NCBI GenBank assembly: GCA_016791475.1
Contig: JAEUWI010000045.1
Location: 1-64,000 of the forward strand
Direction of reading: 5' to 3'
Length of the DNA: 64,000 bases
Origin: Candidatus Hydrogenedentota bacterium
GTDB lineage: Bacteria > Hydrogenedentota > Hydrogenedentia > Hydrogenedentales > JAEUWI01
How positions within the stretch are numbered: position 1 is the first letter of the stretch; each line of letters opens with the position of its first letter. Made by a program: the position numbers and the translations under genes. Positions 25,976 through 34,251 of the stretch are shown piece after piece. The notes beneath the pieces are model-generated. The model searched no databases and had not been told where the DNA came from. It saw nothing but the letters and a program-made list of their open reading frames with translations.

Positions 25976-27028
25976 ATGAACGGCGAATTAATCCCTTGGC
26001 GTACGCTGCTGACCGAGCTTCCATCGCTGGTAGAGCTCATGGCTCTGCTGGGCATGTCGGGTTGTCTCATTTTTGTCGGGCACCTGATCAAGGGGATTTG
26101 GGTTCGGAACAACGAGACCGTGCCAATTCCCGTGGCTGCCGTCATGAATGTCTTGATGCTGGTGACGTACTTTTCGATTGTCCGCTCCATTTACACCCAC
26201 ACGGACCTCGACCATCGATTCAGCATACTGGTGTGGTGTCTTATCTTTCTGGCCCCCACGGCGGCGTACTACGCACTCATATTCACCACCGCTTTTTCCA
26301 ACCGCGTCATCGACCAGATCAGCCCCTTCAACATGCGGATTGAAGAGCCCTCCGAATTCGCCGAAGCGCGCAAACTCGCGCTCCGTGGCGATGTCGACGG
26401 CGCCGTAAAGCGTTACCGGGCGTACCTGGACAATACGGATGCGGCCATGTTTGAGGCCGCGCGCCTGCTGAAGTCGGAAGACCGCTACGCCGAAGCCGCC
26501 GCCCTCTTTCTGGAGATTTCCGAGCGCTATTTTGGCAAGAAGCTGGTCTGGGCCGAAGCCACCTTCCACCTGGCCAAGCTCCGGGAGTCCCACCTGCACC
26601 AGGCCAAGGACGCCATGAACCTCCTCGGACAGATTCTGGAACGGGCTTCCGACACGCGTTTCGGCCAGTTGGCCCAGACCGAACTGACGCGCATGCAGTC
26701 GCTCTACACCATCGATCCCAACGAATCCGTGGACTACTCCGAGCCGGACGACGGCGAAGATCCCTTCTATGCCGAGGGCCACGTTCGAACCGCGCCTGTT
26801 TCGGCAGCGGCCCCGGAAGACAATGGACGGAAGCACACGTCGGATATGCACGATCTGCCCGCGCCGGCGGTGGACCCCTTCTTTGCCGCCGCCATGAAGC
26901 GGGCCCAGGAAGACGAAGAGGCTGAAGCGGCGGCCCAGGCCGCCAAACCCGCCCCGAAGAAGTCTCCCGCAAAGAAAGCCGCAGCGAAGAAGGCCCCTGC
27001 GAAGCGCAAGCCCAAAGCTGCGGAATAA
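25976..27028 (+). CDS. Membrane protein with TPR-like domain and histone-H1-like tail
   Basis: A 350-residue protein. Three hydrophobic segments lie at about residues 18-38, 46-66 and 80-100. A helical region with TPR character follows (EARKLALRGDVDGAVKRYRAYL, then AARLLKSEDRYAEAAALFLEI), and then an acidic linker (SVDYSEPDDGEDPF). The last 30 residues are almost only Lys, Ala and Pro (APKKSPAKKAAAKKAPAKR), like bacterial histone H1/AlgP-type tails. Such tails usually bind DNA, RNA or acidic polymers. AAAGG lies just before the ATG. No family function is known to me. Confidence 0.75.
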   Translation: MNGELIPWRTLLTELPSLVELMALLGMSGCLIFVGHLIKGIWVRNNETVPIPVAAVMNVLMLVTYFSIVRSIYTHTDLDHRFSILVWCLIFLAPTAAYYALIFTTAFSNRVIDQISPFNMRIEEPSEFAEARKLALRGDVDGAVKRYRAYLDNTDAAMFEAARLLKSEDRYAEAAALFLEISERYFGKKLVWAEATFHLAKLRESHLHQAKDAMNLLGQILERASDTRFGQLAQTELTRMQSLYTIDPNESVDYSEPDDGEDPFYAEGHVRTAPVSAAAPEDNGRKHTSDMHDLPAPAVDPFFAAAMKRAQEDEEAEAAAQAAKPAPKKSPAKKAAAKKAPAKRKPKAAE

Positions 27029-27052
27029 ACCGCAGAATCCCGCCGCCCGACC

Positions 27053-27775
27053 ATGCCGTCTCCCCCACTTCCCGTGCAGATTGCCCGGCGACTTTCCGAT
27101 GCCTGTGACGCCCTCGCCTTCGCGCCGCCCATCACCCACACCTACAATCCCCTGGTGTACGCCCGGCTCCCCCACGAACTTTATTTGCGTACCTACGCCC
27201 GCGCGGGCGTTGAGGCGCTCCTGGTGGGCATGAACCCCGGCCCCTGGGGCATGGCCCAGACGGGCGTGCCCTTCGGCGAGGTCTCGATGGTCCGCGATTG
27301 GCTCGGCATCGTGGCCCCGGTGGACAAACCCGCCCTGGAGCACCCGAAGCGACCCATCGAAGGCTTTGCGTGCACACGGAGCGAAGTTAGCGGCGCGCGC
27401 CTCTGGGGCTGGGCCCGCGATCAGTTTCAAACGCCCAAAAGGTTCTTCAGCCAATTCTTCGTCCACAATTACTGCCCCCTCTGCTTCATGGAGCAGAGCA
27501 GCCGGAACTTCACTCCGGACAAATTGCCCCGTGCCGAGCAGACGCTCCTTTTTGACGCCTGCGACCAGGCCCTGGCCGCACTGGTCGACGCCCTGAAACC
27601 GAAGGCCGTCGTCGGGGTGGGGGCCTTTGCCGAATCCCGAATCCGGGTCGCCCTGCCCGAATTCCACGGTACCATCGGGCGCATTCTTCACCCAAGCCCG
27701 GCGAGTCCGGCGGCCAATCGCGGATGGGCCGAGGCGGCAAACCGGGAACTGCGGGCTCTGGGCCTTCGGTTCTAG
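27053..27775 (+). CDS. SMUG-type uracil-DNA glycosylase
   Basis: A 240-residue glycosylase of the SMUG1 family, which removes uracil and oxidised pyrimidines from DNA in base excision repair. Motif 1 is GMNPGPWGMAQTGVPFGEV (starting near residue 59; N61 would activate water) and motif 2 is HPSPASPAANRGW (from residue 213). The central HNYCPLCFM segment matches the family's pyrimidine-binding region. Bacterial SMUG1 proteins are patchily distributed and common in planctomycete- and acidobacteria-like genomes. It starts 24 nt after the preceding stop and may be co-transcribed. Confidence 0.9.
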   Translation: MPSPPLPVQIARRLSDACDALAFAPPITHTYNPLVYARLPHELYLRTYARAGVEALLVGMNPGPWGMAQTGVPFGEVSMVRDWLGIVAPVDKPALEHPKRPIEGFACTRSEVSGARLWGWARDQFQTPKRFFSQFFVHNYCPLCFMEQSSRNFTPDKLPRAEQTLLFDACDQALAALVDALKPKAVVGVGAFAESRIRVALPEFHGTIGRILHPSPASPAANRGWAEAANRELRALGLRF

Positions 27776-27889
27776 CGACCTGAGCGCACGCGTCGCCCCC
27801 GCCGCCGAAAAACTGGCAGTTCCGGGGTTCATCGGGTACAATGAAGGGGCGAGTATTTTCTCCATCGCGCCCTCTTCCGGAGCAACCTC

Positions 27890-29359
27890 TTGTCCACGAC
27901 GTCCAATCCCCCTTTTCCCCGCTTGCTTCTTGCCGTGCTCCTGTTGCCGCTGTGCATCGCGGACGCCGCAGCCTCCCCGCGCGTGACAAACGAAGCCTAC
28001 TTCATCGACGAGACCGGTGGCCGCACACTCGACGAGATCCAGACCCTGGATGAACAGGGGGCCTTCACCCCCTCCGAGGGCAACGATGTAAACTATGGCT
28101 ACTCCCGATTCGACTATTGGTTTCGCGTTACGATTTCCGGGGCCGAGTCGTCCGGCTGGATGGCCCTGGAGTTGTCCAATCCAAGGCTCGGGGAGATCAC
28201 GCTGTACGAACTGAACGCCGACGGCAAGACGCGAAGTGCCCAGGCGGGCGTCCGCCGGCCATTCTGGGACCGGGAATTACCGGGTCTCTCGCCCACCTTT
28301 CCCGTGGAAATCGCCGCAAACCAGTCGAAAACCTATTATCTTCGGGTGAAGAATTATGGTGCGCTCCGCTTCGACCTGGGCCTGTGGACCCTGAGCGAGC
28401 ACAATCGCCACGCCAACGTCATGCTGGCAACGGCCCTGGGGGTGGCGGGCGCATTGCTGGTGCTGGCGCTCTACAACCTCTGTATCTTTGTTCACTTGCG
28501 GCAATCCGGCTACCTCTGGATCGGCATCTTCCTCCTCTCCTGCACCCTTTGGCAGATGGGAGCCTCGGGCACGGCCAACATGTTTCTCTGGCCCAATTCA
28601 CCGGGCTGGAGCCGCCATGCCCTGCTGCTGACCGGCGTGATGACCCTGGTTATCGGCACCTGCATGTCCAATGTGCTGCTGGACACACGTCGCTACGCTC
28701 CGCGCATCGGACAGATCAACCTGGCCGTCGGCCTGATTACCCTCGCCTGCGCCCTCCTGACCCTCTTCGATAACCGCCTGGCGCTCTACGCGACGCTTTT
28801 CGGCGGCCTGATCATTCCCATCAACATGGCGGGCCTGGCCCTGTACACGATGCGGCGGGGTTCGCGGGCGGGCCTGTCGTTTCTCTATTCATGGGGACTG
28901 GTCCTGGTGGGCTGTATCATAAACAGTCTCCTCGGTCCGGGCTACCTGCCCGCCAACTGGTTCACCCTTCACTTCATGGACTTCGCCCTGCTCTGCGCCT
29001 GCCTGGGCTGGTCCTTCGCTCTGACGGGACGCCTCAAGATTCACGAGCGGGAGCAGCGGCTCGTATTGGAGCGCCTCGTCGACGAGCGAACATCGGCGCT
29101 GCAATCCGCCCTGGACGCCGTCAAAACACTCCAGGGTCTCCTCCCCATTTGCAGTTGCTGCAAGAAGATCCGCGATGACCAGGGCTACTGGCAGCATGTG
29201 GAGACGTACCTGCAGGAGCACACGGACGCCGATTTCAGCCACGGAATCTGCCCGGATTGCGCCCACACCCACTACCCGGAATATTTTCCAAGACGCGAGG
29301 CGGCTCCCGGTCTTCTGGGTAAAAAAGGGGAGCCTTCGCGCGGCCCCGTGGTAGAATAG
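27890..29359 (+). CDS. 7TMR-DISM receptor with a C-terminal Cys4 zinc-finger-like module
   Basis: A 489-residue membrane receptor. After a signal peptide (residues 1-24) comes a periplasmic 7TMR-DISMED2 beta-domain (WFRVTISGAESSGWMALELSNPRLGEITLYE), then seven hydrophobic helices from about 175 to 380, a coiled coil (RLKIHEREQRLVLERLVDERTS) and a C-terminal block with CSCCKKIRDDQGYW and ICPDC. The last block is known at the C-termini of many bacterial two-component and GGDEF proteins and probably binds metal. Kinase, cyclase or other output domains are absent. The start is TTG with GGAG 7 nt upstream, which decides it over internal ATGs. Confidence 0.85.
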   Translation: MSTTSNPPFPRLLLAVLLLPLCIADAAASPRVTNEAYFIDETGGRTLDEIQTLDEQGAFTPSEGNDVNYGYSRFDYWFRVTISGAESSGWMALELSNPRLGEITLYELNADGKTRSAQAGVRRPFWDRELPGLSPTFPVEIAANQSKTYYLRVKNYGALRFDLGLWTLSEHNRHANVMLATALGVAGALLVLALYNLCIFVHLRQSGYLWIGIFLLSCTLWQMGASGTANMFLWPNSPGWSRHALLLTGVMTLVIGTCMSNVLLDTRRYAPRIGQINLAVGLITLACALLTLFDNRLALYATLFGGLIIPINMAGLALYTMRRGSRAGLSFLYSWGLVLVGCIINSLLGPGYLPANWFTLHFMDFALLCACLGWSFALTGRLKIHEREQRLVLERLVDERTSALQSALDAVKTLQGLLPICSCCKKIRDDQGYWQHVETYLQEHTDADFSHGICPDCAHTHYPEYFPRREAAPGLLGKKGEPSRGPVVE

Positions 29360-29397
29360 GGACCGTAGATCTGGCAGCAACCCACCGCGAATCGACC

Positions 29398-30234
29398 ATG
29401 AAAACACAAAGCATCCCCGCCCCGGTACAGGCCAGGGAGGAATCCCTGAAGGCCCTGCTTCACGGCTACGGCACGCTGGCCATCGCCTATTCCGGCGGTG
29501 TGGATTCGGCCTATCTGGCCTGCGTCGCCCATGAGGTGCTGGGTGATCGGGCGAGGCTGGTACTGGCCGATTCACCGAGCATCCCCCGCTCCGAAGTGCG
29601 CGACGCGGTCGCGCTGGCCGAAGCGCGGGGCTGGAACCTGACGGTGATCCCCACGACCGAGTTTGAGAACGAGGCCTTCCTGAAGAACGACGGCACGCGG
29701 TGCTATTACTGCAAGTCGGAGCTCTTCACCCAGATGGACGCCTTTGCAAAAGCCCACGGCATTGAGATTCTCGCCTATGGAGAGATCGCGGAGGATCGTT
29801 TCGATCCCACCCGCCTGGGGGCCCGGGCCGCGCGGGAGCACCGGGTGGTGGCGCCGCTGGCGGAGGTGGGCCTGCACAAGGAAGAGATTCGCCGCCTGAG
29901 CCGCGCGCGCGAACTGCCCACGTGGAACAAGGCCTCTTTTGCCTGTCTCTCTTCGCGCTTTCCCACGGGGACGCGGGTGGCGCCGGAGGAAATGAGCAAG
30001 GTGGAGGCCGCTGAAGAAGTGTTGCGGGGCCTCGGTTTTGTGCAATATCGGGCGCGCCACCATGGCGCCGTCTGCCGGGTGGAAATCGATCCGGTGGACT
30101 TCCCCAGATTGCTGGACGAGGCGACGCGCGCGGCGGTGCTTTCGGGAATTACCCGGGCGGGCTATCGCTATGTGACGCTGGATCTGGCGGGCTACCGCAC
30201 GGGGAGCACGGCGGACCCGCCATTGGAGGGGTGA
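29398..30234 (+). CDS. larE: ATP-dependent sacrificial sulfur transferase LarE
   Basis: A 278-residue PP-loop enzyme that donates sulfur from its own cysteine to the pyridinium dicarboxylate precursor of the nickel-pincer cofactor. The adenylation motif is SGGVDS (residues 32-37). RCYYCK (102-105) and the WNKASFACLSSR segment with C183, equivalent to the sacrificial cysteine, are present. LarB and LarC, which make and nickel-load the cofactor, are not in the window. A tandem array begins on the last base of its stop codon, and a strong terminator follows. Confidence 0.9.
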   Translation: MKTQSIPAPVQAREESLKALLHGYGTLAIAYSGGVDSAYLACVAHEVLGDRARLVLADSPSIPRSEVRDAVALAEARGWNLTVIPTTEFENEAFLKNDGTRCYYCKSELFTQMDAFAKAHGIEILAYGEIAEDRFDPTRLGARAAREHRVVAPLAEVGLHKEEIRRLSRARELPTWNKASFACLSSRFPTGTRVAPEEMSKVEAAEEVLRGLGFVQYRARHHGAVCRVEIDPVDFPRLLDEATRAAVLSGITRAGYRYVTLDLAGYRTGSTADPPLEG

Positions 30235-30278
30235 TGGGTCGTATGGGTCGTATGGGTCGTATGGGTCTTATGGGCCGA
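30234..30278. repeat. 9-bp tandem array, 5 units (ATGGGTCGT/ATGGGTCTT)
   Basis: Three ATGGGTCGT units (30234-30260), one ATGGGTCTT and one diverged ATGGGCCGA. The first base of the array is the last base of the larE stop codon. The ATGGGTCTT unit is a rotation of the reverse complement of the GACCCATAA unit at 18993-19100. Confidence 0.93.
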
Positions 30279-30302
30279 ATCTTTTCTGGCTAAGTTTATA
30301 AG

Positions 30303-30334
30303 AAAGGGCCCGCTCTTTGGAGCGGGCCCTTTTT
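30303..30334. terminator. Bidirectional intrinsic terminator between larE and sod
   Basis: A perfect 10-bp stem GGGCCCGCTC/GAGCGGGCCC (30306-30315, 30320-30329) with a TTTG loop. It is flanked by AAA on the left and TTTTT on the right, so it can act in both directions for the convergent genes. Confidence 0.92.
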
Positions 30335-30354
30335 GTTTTCGGTGCCTTTGATTG

Positions 30355-31068
30355 CTAGATCGCGGCGTAGCGCTCGCCGACCTTGTCCCAGTTGATCACG
30401 TTCCAGAAAGCCGCAATATAGTCGGGGCGGCGGTTCTGGTAATGGAGGTAGTAGGCGTGCTCCCAGACGTCCAGGCCGAGGATGGGGGTCTTGCCGGACA
30501 TGAGCGGGCAGTCCTGATTGGCGGTGCTGAGCACTTCGAGCTTGCCGTCGGCCCCGGCGACGAGCCAGGCCCAGCCGCTGCCGAAGCGCTTCTTCGCGGC
30601 GTCTTCAAATTGGGTCTTGAAAGCATCAAAAGAACCGCAGGCCGCATCGATGGCCTTGGCCACATTGGCACCGGGCGCCTTCGCGCCGCCGGGCGTCAGA
30701 ATGTCCCAGAACAGGGTGTGGTTATAGTGGCCGCCGCCGTGGTTGATGACGGCCTGGCGCTTCGCTTCGGGCACGTCCGCAATACTGGCCAGGATGGATT
30801 CCACGGACTTGCCCTTGAAGGCGTCGAGCCCTTCGAGCGCCGTGTTCAGACCCGTCACATAGGCCGCATGGTGCTTGTCGTGGTGGATTTCCATGGTCTT
30901 CGCGTCGATGTGGGGCTCGAGCGCGTCGAAGGCGTAGCCGAGGGGCTCCAGCTTGAAGGGCGCGCCGGCTTCGGGCTTCGCTACGGCCGACGGGCTGGCG
31001 GAAAGGGTACCGGCCGCCACGGCGCTTGCGGCGAGAAAGGAACGTCGGGTCAGTTCGATATTGTTCAT
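30355..31068 (-). CDS. sodA: Exported Fe/Mn-family superoxide dismutase (Mn-type pattern)
   Basis: A 237-residue SOD with a twin-arginine signal peptide ([15 protein letters not shown], cleaved near SAVA). The four metal ligands are visible: H in [10 protein letters not shown] in [11 protein letters not shown], and D and H in [18 protein letters not shown] together with the Gln in TANQDCPL fits the Mn-type active-site arrangement rather than the Fe-type, though cambialistic activity is possible. Tat export implies metal loading in the cytoplasm and action in the periplasm. The terminator at 30303-30334 lies just downstream. Confidence 0.88.
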   Translation of the reverse strand: MNNIELTRRSFLAASAVAAGTLSASPSAVAKPEAGAPFKLEPLGYAFDALEPHIDAKTMEIHHDKHHAAYVTGLNTALEGLDAFKGKSVESILASIADVPEAKRQAVINHGGGHYNHTLFWDILTPGGAKAPGANVAKAIDAACGSFDAFKTQFEDAAKKRFGSGWAWLVAGADGKLEVLSTANQDCPLMSGKTPILGLDVWEHAYYLHYQNRRPDYIAAFWNVINWDKVGERYAAI

Positions 31069-31243
31069 GCTGTTCTTCTCCTGGGCGCTTGCGGTGCACG
31101 GCGCGCCTGAGTTGCATTCGGATCCGACCGAGATTCGGCATGGGCATTCCGCGTACGACGGGATCCGTTCGCTGCGCGTGGAATCGATACAGAGGCCTGC
31201 CTGAGCTATGGAGCATATAAGAAAATGCCCGCCACATCAACTC

Positions 31244-32785
31244 TTAGCGGAAGGAAATCAATGTCACCGCTTCGTACCACGCCGCGACATAGAGAAACAC
31301 CGCGCTGACGGCGGTGCACCCGGTGAGGACCAGGAGCCCCCGGGGCAGGAGTCGGGCGGCGTCATCCACGATGGGCTGGCCGACGGCCTTGTCGCCCAGA
31401 TACCAGACTCGGACGGGGGACCAGAGGAATCCCCAGATGTATTGAAGCCAGACCGCCGCGCCGAAGCCGGTGAGCACGTAGGGCGGCAGTTCGAGGCCCA
31501 GGGTGACGGCGTGGTAGGTCATGCCCGCGGCCGTCTCCGTCCACAGGGGGGCCATGGCGAAGCCCACGACGACGAAGCTGAGCATGATCTTGACGAGGCC
31601 CGCGAAGAACGGCGGGATCAGCGAGGCCACCGAGCTCAGCAGCAGGGTCTGCATGACGAAATTGTTGAAGAACGTGGCGTGGGCCGCGCGGGAGATATCG
31701 CCCGAATCGTAGGCGTCGCCCACGTACTTGAGCCCTCCCTCGGTAAATTCGTGGGAGGCGTACTGGGTGAAAAAGTAGTTCAGTTCCGTGTCCGCCAGGC
31801 CGAGGGCCATGGCGCCGAAAAAGCCCCCGAAGAAGATCAGCAGCAGGGCCCCGATGAGTCGCGGCCGCAGCACCACTTCCTGCATGGCGTGGGACAACAC
31901 CGGAACGGGAAGACGGGACAGACGCCGGCAGATCTCGAGCATGAGCGTGGACGAGCCGACAGCGACCATCAGCAGAGCGAGCCAGATGCCCCAGGCGATA
32001 TAGGGACGGGTCTGGACCGGACCGCCGTGGACCTTCGGGAGGGATTCGAGGGCCGGATCAAAGAGTTCCGGAATGAGCGTCTCCAGTCGCCCTCTTGTAT
32101 CGGCTATGAAGCGTCCTTTTGTTCCGCCGAGCGCCGGCAGAAAGTGGGGTTCCAGGGCGGGATCCATGGGAATGACATAGACCTTGTTGAAGCCGGAGGC
32201 CTGAGGCGACAACTGGCCTGTAACCTTGAAGGTCTGGCCATCCAGCACGACATCGCGACCAGAAAGGAGGGGGCCGGCCAGGACTTCGCGGGCACCGGCA
32301 ACGGGCAAGCGCCCCGATGCCAGCACGGGCTCCAGGCGGGACGGCGCTAGATCGAGCATGAGCAGCGAGGCGCGGGGTAGAAAATCGAGATTCAGGAGGC
32401 TCTTCGTGTCGAGCGGATTGGCCGACCTGCCGGGCCGGGCCGAAAGGCGTCGCGATTCGCGCACCATGTCTTCCTGAATAAGCTTTACGACCACGCTGTC
32501 GCCGAGGCTCTGCTCGATGGTCAGTGTTCGGCTCCAGGCGTTGATCGCCTCGTCCGAAGCGATGTCGACTTCCTCGGTCCAGACGGCGGTACTCCACGGC
32601 TGGGCGTGGAGCCAGCGGGCTTCGAGGGCGGCGAGCAGGAAGAGAAGGGTGACCCCGGCCAGGACCAGCGCGATGGCGATCACGAGGAACCGAGGGGACG
32701 ACGAAGACCAGTGGCTTGGCAGGGCTCCGGAATTCAGCGGGCTATCCAAGGGGCTGCGCCCCGGCGGGTGCGCCCAGCCGCGCAA
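31244..32785 (-). CDS. Membrane protein with SpoIIM-like C-terminal region
   Basis: A protein of about 513 residues. One helix lies near residues 33-55. It is followed by a periplasmic domain of about 220 residues and then at least six hydrophobic segments. The C-terminal part (FFNNFVMQTLLLSSVASLIPPFF, then TYHAVTLGLELPPYVLTGFG) has the pattern of the SpoIIM/DUF95 family, which has an N-terminal FxxN helix and a late xHGxxExP turn. Function outside sporulation is unknown. The start is uncertain: no ATG is available, TTG at 32785 is used here, and TTG at 32749 overlaps the stop of the ceramidase gene. Either way the two genes are coupled. Confidence 0.7.
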   Translation of the reverse strand: MRGWAHPPGRSPLDSPLNSGALPSHWSSSSPRFLVIAIALVLAGVTLLFLLAALEARWLHAQPWSTAVWTEEVDIASDEAINAWSRTLTIEQSLGDSVVVKLIQEDMVRESRRLSARPGRSANPLDTKSLLNLDFLPRASLLMLDLAPSRLEPVLASGRLPVAGAREVLAGPLLSGRDVVLDGQTFKVTGQLSPQASGFNKVYVIPMDPALEPHFLPALGGTKGRFIADTRGRLETLIPELFDPALESLPKVHGGPVQTRPYIAWGIWLALLMVAVGSSTLMLEICRRLSRLPVPVLSHAMQEVVLRPRLIGALLLIFFGGFFGAMALGLADTELNYFFTQYASHEFTEGGLKYVGDAYDSGDISRAAHATFFNNFVMQTLLLSSVASLIPPFFAGLVKIMLSFVVVGFAMAPLWTETAAGMTYHAVTLGLELPPYVLTGFGAAVWLQYIWGFLWSPVRVWYLGDKAVGQPIVDDAARLLPRGLLVLTGCTAVSAVFLYVAAWYEAVTLISFR

Positions 32786-34157
32786 CCATCTCGTGAAAAA
32801 GCTCGGTGAAATAGGCTTCCACGTTGGGCCCGAACCAGCTCATCATGCCGGTCTCATAATCGAGGGGGGTATCCATATAGTATTTATCCGGTGAGAAGTA
32901 GCCGCAATAGGTGGAGCAGAAACTGAGGGTCCACAGATCGAGTCCCTGGGTTTCCGCCCACGCCTTCCACTCCACACTCGTTTCGCCGCTGAAGTCAAAG
33001 GGCATGCCGACAAAGAACAGGTTCCCCACGCGCACGCCGTGGATCCACCCCTTTCGCTCCAGGCCGAGGAATCCCGTCAAAATGGGAGACAGCCGCCAGT
33101 TCGTGTTGGTCTCCGAGGGCCGCAATTGAAAGGGAGGCATGCCGATGGGCACCCCCGCCGAAGCGATATCGAGTTTATTGGAGTAGACCAGCGCGTCATC
33201 CTGCACCAGGATCAGTCCGGCGAGACTCTGGCCCATGGCGACGACCCGCTCGGAGGCCGTCGGCGCCTCTGGAGCACGGGGTCCCATGGAGCCCACGGCC
33301 CCGCCCAGATACTGGGCGTCGTGGCGGGTTTCCCGCTCGATGAATCGCATGAGCTCGCCGGGATACTCCGCGCTGAACTCCATCATGTCGTCGCTGAAGT
33401 TGGTGGGGTGGGCGGAATAACTCGCCAGGTAGCAGAGGTCGCCATCGTCCTGCTTTGCGAGGAGAAAACTGAGCTCGGGATCCACCGGCCCACCATCCCG
33501 AACGCGATTACGAATGAACTCGGGGGCCTGAACGCTGCCCGACGCGAGGGAGGCCGGCTCCAGATTGTTCCGGGCCTCCTCGATGGCGTCCACGAAGGAC
33601 ACCACGAGAAAATCGATGAGCACGGGATCGTATTCTCCGCCCGAAATGGCGGAGATCATGCCGGGCATGAAACCGCCCGGACCGCAATGGGTGTGGCTGG
33701 CGTTGAAAAGAATCTGATCGCCCGTGAGTCCGGACTGGGCCGCGCATCGCTCGCGCACGGCGCCGGACAGGTTCGGCGGGATGATGAGCATGTCGGAGCC
33801 GACCAGAACGACGATGTCCCGGCCATCGCTCAGGGCGAGGGCGCGGACATAGAGGTCATCGCGGATCCCGGTGGATTTCTTGTCATTTTTCCGGTCCGAA
33901 TATCCGCCGAGGGGGACGCCGGGTTCGGGGGTAATTTTCCGCTTCGCCCACCCCGCCTGGAGGGCGCCGGGCGAGGCGCTGATTTCACTGGTGGCGGCGT
34001 GGGCCGCGATATCGGCGAGGGCTTCGCGGTAATAAGACTGGGACTGATATTTCGCGTCGGCGTAGGTCGGCCAGGGCCCCGCGATGAACACAACGAGCAT
34101 GGCGAGTGCGATCGGCGTCAGCAGCAGCGCGATCAGGATTTTCTTTTTGCGGGACAA
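32742..34157 (-). CDS. Neutral/alkaline ceramidase-family hydrolase
   Basis: A 471-residue protein anchored by one N-terminal helix (residues 7-27) with its catalytic domain outside the cytoplasm. The ceramidase signature is intact: GWAKRKITPEPGVPLGGYSDR near residue 69, SHTHCGPGG with zinc ligands H155 and H157, and a further His in SYSAHPTNFS. The family cleaves the amide bond of ceramides, but these environmental members may act on other N-acyl lipids. The start is TTG with CAGGAG 7 nt upstream. The 3' end overlaps the SpoIIM-like gene. Confidence 0.85.
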   Translation of the reverse strand: MSRKKKILIALLLTPIALAMLVVFIAGPWPTYADAKYQSQSYYREALADIAAHAATSEISASPGALQAGWAKRKITPEPGVPLGGYSDRKNDKKSTGIRDDLYVRALALSDGRDIVVLVGSDMLIIPPNLSGAVRERCAAQSGLTGDQILFNASHTHCGPGGFMPGMISAISGGEYDPVLIDFLVVSFVDAIEEARNNLEPASLASGSVQAPEFIRNRVRDGGPVDPELSFLLAKQDDGDLCYLASYSAHPTNFSDDMMEFSAEYPGELMRFIERETRHDAQYLGGAVGSMGPRAPEAPTASERVVAMGQSLAGLILVQDDALVYSNKLDIASAGVPIGMPPFQLRPSETNTNWRLSPILTGFLGLERKGWIHGVRVGNLFFVGMPFDFSGETSVEWKAWAETQGLDLWTLSFCSTYCGYFSPDKYYMDTPLDYETGMMSWFGPNVEAYFTELFHEMVARLGAPAGAQPLG

Positions 34158-34182
34158 GGCCGAACTCCTGGTGGGTGGGTAT

Positions 34183-34211
34183 AAAAAAAGCGCGCCCGAA
34201 GGCGCGCCTTT
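34183..34211 (-). terminator. Intrinsic terminator with UUCG tetraloop
   Basis: On the minus strand the transcript reads GCGCGCC-UUCG-GGCGCGC, extended by a G-U pair and three A-U pairs, followed by seven U. This is an extra-stable C(UUCG)G hairpin. It lies 41 nt past the stop of the Na/Pi cotransporter gene. Confidence 0.9.
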
Positions 34212-34251
34212 ATGATACTTGAATCGGCGGTCTGGATAAAAATCCGTGGAA

